A DNA stretch of 64,000 nucleotides from Rhodothermaceae bacterium. Its GTDB lineage: Bacteria; Bacteroidota; Rhodothermia; Rhodothermales; Bin80. Each line of letters begins with the position of its first letter. The stretch's first letter is position 1. The translations under genes and the position numbers were made by a program. Where the stretch lies: positions 1-64,000 of the forward strand of contig VXSC01000019.1 in NCBI GenBank assembly GCA_009838195.1, written 5' to 3'. A model generated the notes under the pieces. That model did not search any database. It saw only the letters and a program-made list of their open reading frames with translations, and was not told where the DNA came from. Below are positions 29,559-39,962 of the stretch, one piece after another.

Positions 29559-32240
29559 TCAGATTCCCCCTCGGAATCCTCGATTACGATCTGCACGCGG
29601 CTGCTGGAAGCGAAGAAATTCAGCCAGACGCCCGCTCTTTACGTGCAGGTTGAATCCCCAGGATTGAAAAGCTCCGAACGGAATCCATCGGAACGACATA
29701 TTCCAGCACTCAAATTCCTTTGCCAGATTGAGCGTTGTGGTCACAAGTTGTTTCCGCTCAAAATCATATCCGGTTTGTCCCTGCACGCGCCAAGTGGGGG
29801 TTAAAGTGAAATTAAATCCCGTGTTGATAGTTGCTGAACGGCGAAGCACTAGTTGCGGGCGGGAAATCTGATAGACAAAGCTCAAATTTAACGACCAGCT
29901 CTGCATTCCGCCTGTCATTCCGGGGGATGAAAACGGATTGTTCGCTCCCCCCGTGAAAGGAGGAGGAGAGGTCCCAAATTGTGGCATCGTTGGCGCGGGA
30001 GTAGAAGTATCCTCGGTACGGGTACGCACATTCCCACGAAGTTGCATACTGCCACGTACACTCAGCTGTGTTAACCGGGCAATCGCAAAATCCCGGAGGG
30101 AGAATACGTAGTCATTGGTGATTCTGCGACCATCCGTGCTGAGTTTGTAAGGCGAGAAGGTCGAACTGAAGTTTATGTTGAATTTTCCGAGGATATTGGT
30201 TCGTGCACTGATTCGTATCGGGGCCATCCGGAGGGAATCCGCTGCAAGGTTATAGCTGCTGGACAGGTTCACGGTAAATAATTTGAGTACACGTGTCTGA
30301 TCAGATCCCGTGGAGTCGATCTGGACCTGTTTGGTTTCGAATGTATTATCAATTCCGAAACTAAGTGCTTTTTGAAGCCCGGTCTGTACGCCGGATACAA
30401 TGGAATAGCGGCGTGGTACGATTCCTGTTGCGAGTGTGTCGGCAACGGGCTGCCCGGTTTCGTCAAGCAGGGGGCGGGTATATCCCCAGGCATCACTGCC
30501 GAAGTCCGGCCGATACGAGAATCCAAGGCGAGGCCTCACAGTATGTCTTAACCCCTCATAGGTCCCGAGTTTGACGGGAAAAAGCCCGTAAATGGTCGTA
30601 TTGGCAGACACGCCGGCGTTAAACTGCCGCAACGCAAAGAACCCCTGTTCGGCAGTGGTTTCGGTAGAACCATCCGCTTTCAATTGTCGTCGTTCTGAGG
30701 AGACGAACCACTCTTCCGTATAGTTAGCGTTTGGAGCGAGATTCAGGCGTACCGATCCTAACAGTGGAATCCGCCTTATTGCGAACGGGGCGGCAATCGG
30801 GATACGATGTTGGGCAGTAAAGCGAATTCGCCCATCCGTTTTACCGGTGGCCGCTTGGTATTTTTCTTCATTGAAGAGCGCCTCATACCAAGGGTAATCC
30901 ACTGGCTGTCCATTGGCTAGAGTATCCCCATTTGCAATCAACTCTTCATCGGAAAGGGGACGAAACTCATATTGATTGTTCATACGTGAGGTGATGCTGT
31001 ACTGCAGCCTCTCATACCAGCGTTGATTTCGCCCACCCGTCTCACGCTTGAAGGGAGTTTTTGTGCTTTGTGAAAAGGATAACTGGGGGAATGTCAGATC
31101 AACGCTTCCGGTGGATACAACTTGCCGTTGCCGCATACTCAGAGAGATGGACCGTCCTCCTCTGAACGTACGGTTGAATTGGATCGAAGAGCCGATTGAT
31201 TGCCGTACGTTGTCACTGTATTGATTGGAAACAGTGCGCAGATAGGTACTGGACGTCAGGTTCACATTTGCACTGAGGCGCGATTTTGGAGAAAAAGTTT
31301 GGTTGTGGTTCCAGCGAAAGCTCAGACTTCTTCGCTTAACCAGGTCTGGATCATCACGCTCCCCGCTCCGTTCCTGAAGATAATCTACGTTCAAATTTCC
31401 GCTGAATGCGTCCCGCCGGTTATATCGAAACGATGGATTGGCTTGCCAACTTCCTTTTGTCCAGAGGCCGAGTCGGATTTGTGCATCCATCTTATCGCTG
31501 AGCGCAAAATACCAACCCCAGTTTCGCAGGAAGAATCCTCGCTCGTCTTCTCCGTATTCCGGTGCCAGGAGTCCGCTTCTACGCCCCTCCTGATAGGGTA
31601 GAAACCCGAAGGGCAGCCAGAGTGGCATCGGAATATTGAAGATGTAGAGTTGAATCGGGCCCGTGTAGACCCATTTCTGATCAACGATCTTCATTCTGCG
31701 GGCTCTGAGCGAATAGGAAGGAGTCTCGTCTGGAGCACAATTACAGGTGGTATAGAGTCCGTCCTGAATGAAGATGGTACTGTCCTCTCGGACTTTTGCA
31801 ATGCCTGCTTGAATGAAGCCTTCTTCAAACTGGGTTCTGGCTGCGGTAACTCGTCCACGACCGGTCCCGATGTTATAGGCCAACTGAGAGCCGGTTAAGG
31901 TTTCACCCCCTTCAGAGAATACGGGAGTGCCTACTAGTCCGGAGTCGGTAGCGAGCCCGTATGCTGCGAGCTCATCTTGCTCTAAAAGCAGATCAACAAA
32001 GTAAGCACTGAGCGTGACTGCTTCGTAAGAAACACTGGCGTTGCCGGCTAAGGTGCCACGGTCTCCAGACTCCGAATCAAAGTGTAGAACCAAAGAATCC
32101 CGGGCGCTGAATTTTATTGGGGCGTCAAGCGGCTCCCCCTCCTGTGCCTCTGCGATGTAAGGCAACGCTGTGAGTAGGCAAACCGTGACAGTCTGGATTA
32201 GCCAGGCTGAGGAGAAATGATCATTTCTGTTTCTCGTCAT
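29559..32240 (-). CDS. lptD: LPS-assembly protein LptD (Bacteroidota-type)
   Basis: Outer-membrane translocon that places LPS in the outer leaflet. About 893 residues: a Sec signal peptide (ending AEAQ), an OstA/LptD N-terminal beta-jellyroll (KFSARDSLVLHFDSESGDRG onward) with CNCAPDE, then a large beta barrel that begins around GPIQLYIFNIPMPLWLPFGF and shows many alternating strands with a terminal RWIPFGAFQSWGFNLHVKSG strand region. ATG 32240 gives the signal peptide at once; its first 20 bases overlap the end of the ROK gene. Last gene of eno-FtsB-like-ROK-lptD. Confidence 0.88.
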   Translation of the reverse strand: MTRNRNDHFSSAWLIQTVTVCLLTALPYIAEAQEGEPLDAPIKFSARDSLVLHFDSESGDRGTLAGNASVSYEAVTLSAYFVDLLLEQDELAAYGLATDSGLVGTPVFSEGGETLTGSQLAYNIGTGRGRVTAARTQFEEGFIQAGIAKVREDSTIFIQDGLYTTCNCAPDETPSYSLRARRMKIVDQKWVYTGPIQLYIFNIPMPLWLPFGFLPYQEGRRSGLLAPEYGEDERGFFLRNWGWYFALSDKMDAQIRLGLWTKGSWQANPSFRYNRRDAFSGNLNVDYLQERSGERDDPDLVKRRSLSFRWNHNQTFSPKSRLSANVNLTSSTYLRTVSNQYSDNVRQSIGSSIQFNRTFRGGRSISLSMRQRQVVSTGSVDLTFPQLSFSQSTKTPFKRETGGRNQRWYERLQYSITSRMNNQYEFRPLSDEELIANGDTLANGQPVDYPWYEALFNEEKYQAATGKTDGRIRFTAQHRIPIAAPFAIRRIPLLGSVRLNLAPNANYTEEWFVSSERRQLKADGSTETTAEQGFFALRQFNAGVSANTTIYGLFPVKLGTYEGLRHTVRPRLGFSYRPDFGSDAWGYTRPLLDETGQPVADTLATGIVPRRYSIVSGVQTGLQKALSFGIDNTFETKQVQIDSTGSDQTRVLKLFTVNLSSSYNLAADSLRMAPIRISARTNILGKFNINFSSTFSPYKLSTDGRRITNDYVFSLRDFAIARLTQLSVRGSMQLRGNVRTRTEDTSTPAPTMPQFGTSPPPFTGGANNPFSSPGMTGGMQSWSLNLSFVYQISRPQLVLRRSATINTGFNFTLTPTWRVQGQTGYDFERKQLVTTTLNLAKEFECWNMSFRWIPFGAFQSWGFNLHVKSGRLAEFLRFQQPRADRNRGFRGGI

Positions 32241-33183
32241 CAAGTTGGTCGAACACAAGGCAGGCTGCTCCCAGCATACCGGCCTCATTTCCGAGCGTTT
32301 CCTGGATTACGGTCACATCTTCATGCATTCCGGGCTTAATGTAGGACAGGATAACATCCCGGGCTGGCTTCAGCAGCAAATCTCCGGCTTTCGAAACCCC
32401 ACCACCAATTACAATGGTACGTATATCCAGTAAATTCACAATGCCTCCTAGAGCACAGCCCAGCTTTTGACCTGCCCATTCAAGGACTGCAATAGCCCCG
32501 GGGTCGTTATTCAGCGCTGCTTCTGTAATGGTGGCCGGAGTAAGGTTTTCCAGGCCTGGGGCTACATGCAGCATACTGTCGGGGTATTGTTCAAGTTGCT
32601 CCCGTGCACGTGCTGTCAGGAATCGTTGACCAAGGTAGGCTTCAACGGCTCCGTTCACACCGGTCATGTCAGGAGGGCCATTGTAATCAATAGACACATG
32701 TCCAATCTCACCGGCTGCTCCGGTCTCCCCACGAAAAATTCGCTTATTGAATACGATCGCTCCACCGACCCCCGTACCGAGTGTGACCATAATATAGTGG
32801 TCATGATTCCGCGCTGCCCCGTAGCGTCCAGATCCAAGTGCAGCTGCATTGGCATCATTCTCAACAAAGACATTAAGACGCCGGCCTAAACGTTTTTTCA
32901 GGGCCTGACGCAGGTCAACCACGCCCCATCCTGGCATATTTGGAGGATGAATCAGGGTTTTTCTTTCGAGATCAATAGAGCCAGGGGCTCCGATACCAAC
33001 ACCAGCGATTCCCCCTCTACGTCGCATCAATGGTTTTACAGCAGCTGCGATTTGTGACAGTACATGGTCTTTACCCATGTCGGCACCCGTCTCAACGGAG
33101 TTGGTCTTCACAAGACCGAATGCTTTATGCACTAGTGCTGCCTTGATGTAGGTGCCGCCTAAGTCAATACCAATTGCTTGCAT
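32221..33183 (-). CDS. ROK family sugar kinase lacking the zinc cysteines
   Basis: A 320-residue ROK protein, most like glucokinase. It has the phosphate loop IGIDLGGTYIKAAL, the VENDANAAALGS segment with the catalytic aspartate, TLGTGVGGAIV and GETGAAGEIGH. The usual zinc motif CxCGxxGCxE is altered: the region reads GPPDMTGVNGAVE, so the three cysteines are replaced by Asp, Thr and Ala. No DNA-binding domain is present, so it is an enzyme, not a NagC-type repressor. Its start shares one base with the stop of the FtsB-like gene and its end overlaps lptD. Confidence 0.9.
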   Translation of the reverse strand: MQAIGIDLGGTYIKAALVHKAFGLVKTNSVETGADMGKDHVLSQIAAAVKPLMRRRGGIAGVGIGAPGSIDLERKTLIHPPNMPGWGVVDLRQALKKRLGRRLNVFVENDANAAALGSGRYGAARNHDHYIMVTLGTGVGGAIVFNKRIFRGETGAAGEIGHVSIDYNGPPDMTGVNGAVEAYLGQRFLTARAREQLEQYPDSMLHVAPGLENLTPATITEAALNNDPGAIAVLEWAGQKLGCALGGIVNLLDIRTIVIGGGVSKAGDLLLKPARDVILSYIKPGMHEDVTVIQETLGNEAGMLGAACLVFDQLDDEKQK

Positions 33184-33494
33184 TATTTCTCTACTCGATA
33201 AACAGTTTCTCCTTCGCGCCGCATACCGTACTGTTCGCGTGCGATTTTTTCAATGACTTCGTCACTCGGTGGGGCCTCAAGTAAGGCCCGAAGCTCTATA
33301 ATCTCAGCCTGTAGCCGAGCATTTTCTTCGAGGAGTTCCTCATGTTCTTTCTGCCAATCCCGATAACGCATCCAGCTATAGCTGTCGAACCAGACAAATT
33401 GCAGCAGTAGCCATACTGCAATTACAGAGCCAATCAGGACCAGAGGCGAGAGCCGTCTGCGTTTTGAGGCCGGTTGTGTTGTCTTGGCCATCAT
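33183..33494 (-). CDS. FtsB/DivIC-like septum formation protein
   Basis: A small division protein of about 103 residues with a basic cytoplasmic start (AKTTQPASKRRRLSP), one membrane helix (LVLIGSVIAVWLLLQFVWF) and a periplasmic coiled coil (EHEELLEENARLQAEIIELRA) ending in IAREQYGMRREGETVYRV, the signature end of the family. ATG 33494 (or 33491) is preferred; a longer frame upstream would overlap eno. It follows eno by 10 bases, a pairing found in many bacteria. Confidence 0.9.
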   Translation of the reverse strand: MMAKTTQPASKRRRLSPLVLIGSVIAVWLLLQFVWFDSYSWMRYRDWQKEHEELLEENARLQAEIIELRALLEAPPSDEVIEKIAREQYGMRREGETVYRVEK

Positions 33495-33504
33495 GAACCT
33501 GCTT

Positions 33505-34809
<1,305 letters not shown>

Positions 34810-35090
34810 CTACAATGAGTCCCTTGTAAACCCAACCCATATTGGCGGGAGATGTGAGCATAAAAAGGGAGAATTGCCACAGGTTCACCATTGGGTAACA
34901 AAACCCCATTCAGAGAATTATGCAATCCAGTTGGAGGAATCTTCAAGCACCTATTTGATCGATCATTCGCAGGCCACAACATATCGGCAACGGATAGTAG
35001 CGGGCACAGAACGGGATTCCAAGAAGAACGGATCGTTCGGTTTTTTCATTACAGAACGATAGGCAGGCCACGGTGAAGTTGCATGATCGG

Positions 35091-36362
35091 CTAGCGGCGC
35101 TGTCGAACGGTCGTTGTCCCACTGATCGTCATCCCACGGCACGTATAACTTACCTGAGCACTTTCACCGCTACTCCAGTCGGCAACATAAAAAATATCTT
35201 CAGCGGTTGGGAATGCAGTTGCCATTCGATTTACTCCGTCCTGGTCACCAATCCGGGCGTACTGGTCTGCAATGATCCAAAAAACGGCTGCCTGCTCGCG
35301 GTCCGCAACCCCACAACTGGCAACGGCCGTCGCGTAGAGGTTTGGAATCGCAATCTGGGCAGGTTCAAAGTCCGGGTCTACATCCGAGGCTGCTCGAAAA
35401 TAATCCCTTGCCTGACGAAAATTCTCCATATCCTGATAGGCAAGTCCCAGATTGTAATAGTCCTGAGAACGAATCTCGATGTCCGGGATTGCTTCCATCT
35501 GTTGGAATGTTGCGATAGCTCGATCATTGTCCCCATCTTCAACATACATTCTGGTCAGCAGTCGCAGCGTTGCAGCAGTCGGTTCCAGAGCGAGAACCTT
35601 ATCTGCCAACGCAAGCATTTTCTCGCGATAAGCCTCTTGCTGATACAACTCAAAAAGTTGTGTGACCAGTTCCGCATTATCGGGTTCAGCTTCATATTGC
35701 TCTTCCAGGAAGGCAATCTGCTCATCGGGAGGGATAACGACAAAGTACTTGCGGATCAGGCCATCAATGCTCTCTTCATCTCCCCGTCGGTCTTTGAGCT
35801 CACGCAGGAAATCCAGTGCTCCTCCGATGTCTCCTGACTGATACAGATCTGAGATGATGACATCAAGGTAATAGGGATCGATTCGCTTCGAATCCATCTC
35901 ATATGCCCCCCGATATGATGCGATCATGTTGGAACGTTGGTCCGCAAGGACATTGATATTGGTTTGGATAAAACGTCCCCTATTTCGGGTCCAGATAAAG
36001 GGATCAAAATCAGCTTCAAGTTCGGAAAGGACGGGTATAACCCGGTCAAAATGAACCAATGCCGAGTCCAACCAGACACGTTTTGCTGCCTCATCCTCCT
36101 CCGCATCAGCCAATGCCTGGAAGGTCTCAATTGCACGCCTGAAATTCACATCGCTGTTGCGGCTGAATCCAGGTGCATTGTAGAGTATCCATACGAGGTT
36201 GTTTACCGCATCCCGGTAATTCTCATTCTTGTAGTTCTCATAATAGAGACTGTAGTGGATACGCGTCTCCTGGTCGCCCACTGTGGCCTGTGCCCGAACG
36301 GTTGGCACCAATAGGATGAGGGTTGCCAAGACAGTTGAAAGGGGAATAAGGGTTCGGCACAT
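35091..36362 (-). CDS. Secreted TPR-repeat protein
   Basis: A 423-residue exported protein with a signal peptide (residues 1-25, ending VRAQA) and several tetratricopeptide repeats. Clear TPR units include DYYNLGLAYQDMENFRQARD and the preceding DNDRAIATFQQM segment near residues 280-340. Such proteins scaffold periplasmic or outer-membrane complexes. It is the last gene of a four-gene set with the GT5-like, DUF4270 and barrel proteins (57 bases after the barrel gene), suggesting a shared envelope role. The exact function is unknown. Confidence 0.82.
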   Translation of the reverse strand: MCRTLIPLSTVLATLILLVPTVRAQATVGDQETRIHYSLYYENYKNENYRDAVNNLVWILYNAPGFSRNSDVNFRRAIETFQALADAEEDEAAKRVWLDSALVHFDRVIPVLSELEADFDPFIWTRNRGRFIQTNINVLADQRSNMIASYRGAYEMDSKRIDPYYLDVIISDLYQSGDIGGALDFLRELKDRRGDEESIDGLIRKYFVVIPPDEQIAFLEEQYEAEPDNAELVTQLFELYQQEAYREKMLALADKVLALEPTAATLRLLTRMYVEDGDNDRAIATFQQMEAIPDIEIRSQDYYNLGLAYQDMENFRQARDYFRAASDVDPDFEPAQIAIPNLYATAVASCGVADREQAAVFWIIADQYARIGDQDGVNRMATAFPTAEDIFYVADWSSGESAQVSYTCRGMTISGTTTVRQRR

Positions 36363-36419
36363 GGGAATTCAGGGTTAAGTAGGTGGATAATTTAAGCAAG
36401 AAAACACAATTAAGCCACT

Positions 36420-37694
36420 TTATCCAAGTCTTCGCTTGACGAACCAGCGTTCCCCAATGTTCAGAGTGGCCGAAACTCCAATAAATCGGTCTCGAATTAG
36501 ATTAAAATTGGTAGAGCCGCGTGTTCCGATTTCAAATGAGATGTCAAGCCGACTGCCTAGAAATAGGGTAGGTAGTCCAAATCCTCCCGTGATGGCAGAC
36601 ACCGTAATATCTCTTCCGGCAACGGGACTGACATACAGATTATCTCTGTAGAACCCCAGGCGGTATGCGATTCGACGCAGATAGGTTGTCTGCATGGAAG
36701 CGCCCGCCGGGACAAGCTCAATTCCCCCAGAGTAACGTGTGCGGTCACGCAGATGGTTTGACTCATAAGCTGCGAAGGGGAGTGCAGTGGATGCTGTTGA
36801 CCAAGGCTCATGTCGAATCTCGGCACTAATCAGCCAGCGATTTTGATACCGAAATGACACTCCACCACTGAGCCGGTAAGGAAGCTTGATGTCTCCGCTA
36901 CTTGCGGTTCCAAGCGTATCAAGGTTCAAGCTCTCTCCCAGAGTGAGTGTCCGGGTACCATCCAGAGTCACCGGCAGGCGGCCGCTGGCAGCAAGAACAA
37001 ATTCGTGATTTTCACCATCTAGAGATACGGCGATCCCCACGGAAGAGGTAATACCGGACATACGTGTACTACTTGCCACATTTGTTTCCAGGAGATTAAT
37101 ATCTCCGAATGTAGTACGGCGCACTTCTTCGGTGATTCCAAACAAGAAATCAGCAGAGGCACCAATGGAGGCCCAAGATGTGAGCTGTAAGCCCATTCCG
37201 ATTCGGGCCAAGTGTAAACCTCCCGAGCCTTCATGGTTGATCCTGTACAATAGATCCTCGCTCGGCGGTCGTTGCAGGGTGCCGTCCGAAGATACTTTGT
37301 AATGTATTCGGCTATAGGGTTCGTACGAAAGCCCGAGCCCCAGTTTTGTATTCACAAGGGGGACCCCAATCTGCAGCGCGTTAAAGTTGCCACGCATGAA
37401 CTGCTCACTTCTTCCGGCTGCATCTTGGGCGCGCAACTGATCAAATTCGGCCCCAACGGCCACACGGACTAGGGTTTGGCGGCTCCATGTTGCAGGGTTG
37501 CTGAAATTCATGTAGTCATACGAAAAGAGTGCAACCCCCGCATCCCCAAGAGCATGCGCCTGACTGGATGCAAAGGAGCTCAGTTCACCGATCCCATATC
37601 GCGAGTAGAAGGAACCATCGTCCCGCCCTTGGCCGTGAACGGCAGGTATCAGGAGGAGTGCCGTAAACACAAAAAGTAGACAATGCCTTCTCAT
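36420..37694 (-). CDS. Outer-membrane beta-barrel protein (FadL/PorV-like fold), function unknown
   Basis: A 424-residue protein with a signal peptide (ending VHGQG) and a body of alternating amphipathic strands rich in glycine and aromatics, such as LGLGLSYEPYSRIHYKVS and GGVSFRYQNRWLISAEI. The opening SFYSRYGIGELSSFASSQAHALGDAGVALFS resembles outer-membrane proteins of Bacteroidota described as FadL- or PorV-like. It overlaps the DUF4270 gene by 4 bases (translational coupling), so the lipoprotein and barrel likely work together. Confidence 0.72.
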   Translation of the reverse strand: MRRHCLLFVFTALLLIPAVHGQGRDDGSFYSRYGIGELSSFASSQAHALGDAGVALFSYDYMNFSNPATWSRQTLVRVAVGAEFDQLRAQDAAGRSEQFMRGNFNALQIGVPLVNTKLGLGLSYEPYSRIHYKVSSDGTLQRPPSEDLLYRINHEGSGGLHLARIGMGLQLTSWASIGASADFLFGITEEVRRTTFGDINLLETNVASSTRMSGITSSVGIAVSLDGENHEFVLAASGRLPVTLDGTRTLTLGESLNLDTLGTASSGDIKLPYRLSGGVSFRYQNRWLISAEIRHEPWSTASTALPFAAYESNHLRDRTRYSGGIELVPAGASMQTTYLRRIAYRLGFYRDNLYVSPVAGRDITVSAITGGFGLPTLFLGSRLDISFEIGTRGSTNFNLIRDRFIGVSATLNIGERWFVKRRLG

Positions 37695-38806
37695 GGAGAT
37701 AAAATGATGGTTGCCCGGGGAGACAAATCCAGGGCATCTGCATCGTAGAACAGTGCAGCGTTCAAGGAATGATTTACAATAGGAGCGCGTAATTCTAAAC
37801 GGCTATACTGCTGTGACCCGAAGAATACACGCTGGAAAAAGACACTAACATCGCGTTCAGAGAAACGATACGTACCATCATTGATCGTCGCCTGCCCAAC
37901 CAGGACAGCAGGATCAGTATCGTCTAGAGAAACGGCAACTAGTTGTAGGATCTGTGGAAGAGGGCGGACAAAGTTCTCTGGGGCAGCCTGGCTGGCATCT
38001 GTATCCACGCTGAAGACCAACTCCACTCCATTGATGGGCTGGTTCTCAAATTCATCAAATGCAAAGTCAAGTTCAATCGCAGGTCCTGCACCATCCTGGA
38101 ATAGTAAAAATCCACTTGGTGTGTCAGAAGGGCGCATACGCTCAATCTGTGTATGAGTGCTGCTTACGTTATAGGTGGTCAATCCACCGGATGAGGTTAC
38201 TTCCAATACGGTCCTAGTAGAGGTAAAACCAACCACTTGGCCGCTGCCATTTTCGATCAGTGCAAATCCATGAAAGTCCGTTTCAAAGTCAGCGCTTCGA
38301 AGGACGCTTTCATTCTCATTAACCCATGAGTCTGGCAGGTCTACGATCGTCAGCGTATCCTGAGTGGTTACGGTCATAATGGCCGGACCAACATCCAGGC
38401 CGGTATCGGATCGGCGCCCGATATGATTCCATTCGTTTAGAATTTGATGGAGTTCAAATTGAACCGTTGCCAGGGTATCTCCAAAATTATAATTACGGGA
38501 AAGTTTTAGTTGGACACGACTGATACTATCAGATGGGGCTGCCGAAAAATCACCACCAAAGTCGAGAAATCCATGGGTTGCAATCTGCCCGGTCAGAGGA
38601 TCGTCAACGGATCCCACGAGCACGCGGGGTGCAGATCCCGTAATGTCAACCAATGGAGATGCCGAAAATGAGCTAACCTGCGCCGTTTTTGTCTGAAGAT
38701 TTACTTCGCTCCCTAGGAGATCCAAGCCGACATCGGAGACGGGATCCGAGCAGGAGACCACTATCAGCGGGGCAGCCAGCAAAAAGAAAAATAGAATTGA
38801 GCGCAT
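37691..38806 (-). CDS. DUF4270 family lipoprotein
   Basis: A 371-residue lipoprotein. The signal (MRSILFFFLLAAPLIVVSC) ends in a lipobox with Cys19, followed by SDPVSDVGLDLLG, the usual start of DUF4270 proteins of Bacteroidota. The rest is beta-rich. ATG 38806 is chosen because it gives a standard lipoprotein signal. No function is established for the family. Gene order (GT5-like protein, then DUF4270) is one I recall from other Bacteroidota. Confidence 0.85.
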   Translation of the reverse strand: MRSILFFFLLAAPLIVVSCSDPVSDVGLDLLGSEVNLQTKTAQVSSFSASPLVDITGSAPRVLVGSVDDPLTGQIATHGFLDFGGDFSAAPSDSISRVQLKLSRNYNFGDTLATVQFELHQILNEWNHIGRRSDTGLDVGPAIMTVTTQDTLTIVDLPDSWVNENESVLRSADFETDFHGFALIENGSGQVVGFTSTRTVLEVTSSGGLTTYNVSSTHTQIERMRPSDTPSGFLLFQDGAGPAIELDFAFDEFENQPINGVELVFSVDTDASQAAPENFVRPLPQILQLVAVSLDDTDPAVLVGQATINDGTYRFSERDVSVFFQRVFFGSQQYSRLELRAPIVNHSLNAALFYDADALDLSPRATIILSP

Positions 38807-38918
38807 AAATGACCGAGATGGGCAAGGCAATAGCCCAAGAACGAGGGAGCCGACTATATTGGTATTCTAAAGCACGACCAACAGGAAAGTACCCTCGAAA
38901 CAGGGTTGATGTTCCCGA

Positions 38919-39698
38919 TCAAGCTGGCTCAGCACTGCATGCCATTTGATAGAGATCCGTGGCCTGCAGAATCATTTCCTGCGTATCGGTGCTGAAATGT
39001 ACCGATGCTTCAGAGTCTGGGGTCAGAGAGGGAGGGTACGCGACAATATCCGAAAATTTGGCGCCCAGATCAGACAGACTTATTCCAGAAATATCCCCAT
39101 TGAGGGGGAGCTTCATATTTTCGATGAGGTCATTGGAGATGATCGCGTCCGCCTCAATGCGATCTGGAGTAAAGACTACCGTTTTGACGGATTCAAATAA
39201 TTCGTCGTTCTTGTATTCCGTTGCCAAGAGCAAGGGCAAAAAGCCACTGATCCAGCCGAACGCATGGACGATATCGGGCTTCCATTGTAATTTGCGTACG
39301 GTTTCCAGAGTTGAGCGCGCAAAAAAGAGTGCACGCGCTGAATTATCGTCGAACGTATTCCCAAGCTTATCTTGATGCAAACCTTTTCGCTTAAAAAATC
39401 GGTTGCTGTCCATGAAGTAGACCTGGCATCGTGTTCCAGGAATTGCTGCAACCTTAACGGCTAGTGTTTCCATTTGGCTGCCCATACTCACCTTCGTACC
39501 GCAGAGGCGAATCACCTGGTGCAGTCGATTTTTCCGCTCACTGATCGTGCCATAGCGCGGCATCATAATCCTGGTTCCAAAAGAACCATCCTCACTCAGA
39601 CCCTTAGGTAAATAGCGCGTTAACGTTCCGATATCACTTTCATTAGCAAATGGGTCAATTTCTCCTGTGACGAACAATACATTGGTCAGTTGGTCCAT
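38919..39698 (-). CDS. Glycogen/starch-synthase-like protein, N-terminal domain only
   Basis: A 259-residue protein similar to the N-terminal Rossmann half of GT5 glycogen synthase (TNVLFVTGEIDPFANESDIG, MMPRYGTISERKNRLHQVIRL, KPDIVHAFGWISGFLPLLL). A real synthase is about 480 residues and needs a C-terminal half. The ADP-glucose loop KTGGL is here ESDIG, so the key lysine is missing. I infer a non-catalytic or repurposed domain. Short versions of this kind next to DUF4270 are, as I recall, common in Bacteroidota. ATG 39698 preferred over GTG 39704. First gene of the four-gene set. Confidence 0.78.
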   Translation of the reverse strand: MDQLTNVLFVTGEIDPFANESDIGTLTRYLPKGLSEDGSFGTRIMMPRYGTISERKNRLHQVIRLCGTKVSMGSQMETLAVKVAAIPGTRCQVYFMDSNRFFKRKGLHQDKLGNTFDDNSARALFFARSTLETVRKLQWKPDIVHAFGWISGFLPLLLATEYKNDELFESVKTVVFTPDRIEADAIISNDLIENMKLPLNGDISGISLSDLGAKFSDIVAYPPSLTPDSEASVHFSTDTQEMILQATDLYQMACSAEPA

Positions 39699-39962
39699 AA
39701 CCACCGAAATAGATTTGTCTTCGCAATTTTTTATTCACAAGCTTCATTGTAAATCCTCATTCTCCTAAGTCGAAAACCAGGATTTGGTCTGGTAACGCAG
39801 TGTGAAATTTGGCACTCGTACATCAGAGTTCAAGATACGAAAAAGCAGTCAGAATTCCAAGTTTTTCTCATCGGGATTGTGTAGTTTCCGTGAATTATCG
39901 TAGTTGTGGGGTGAAGTCCTGGGATTTCTGGAGCAGGGTTGCCATGTCGGGGTAAAACGCCG

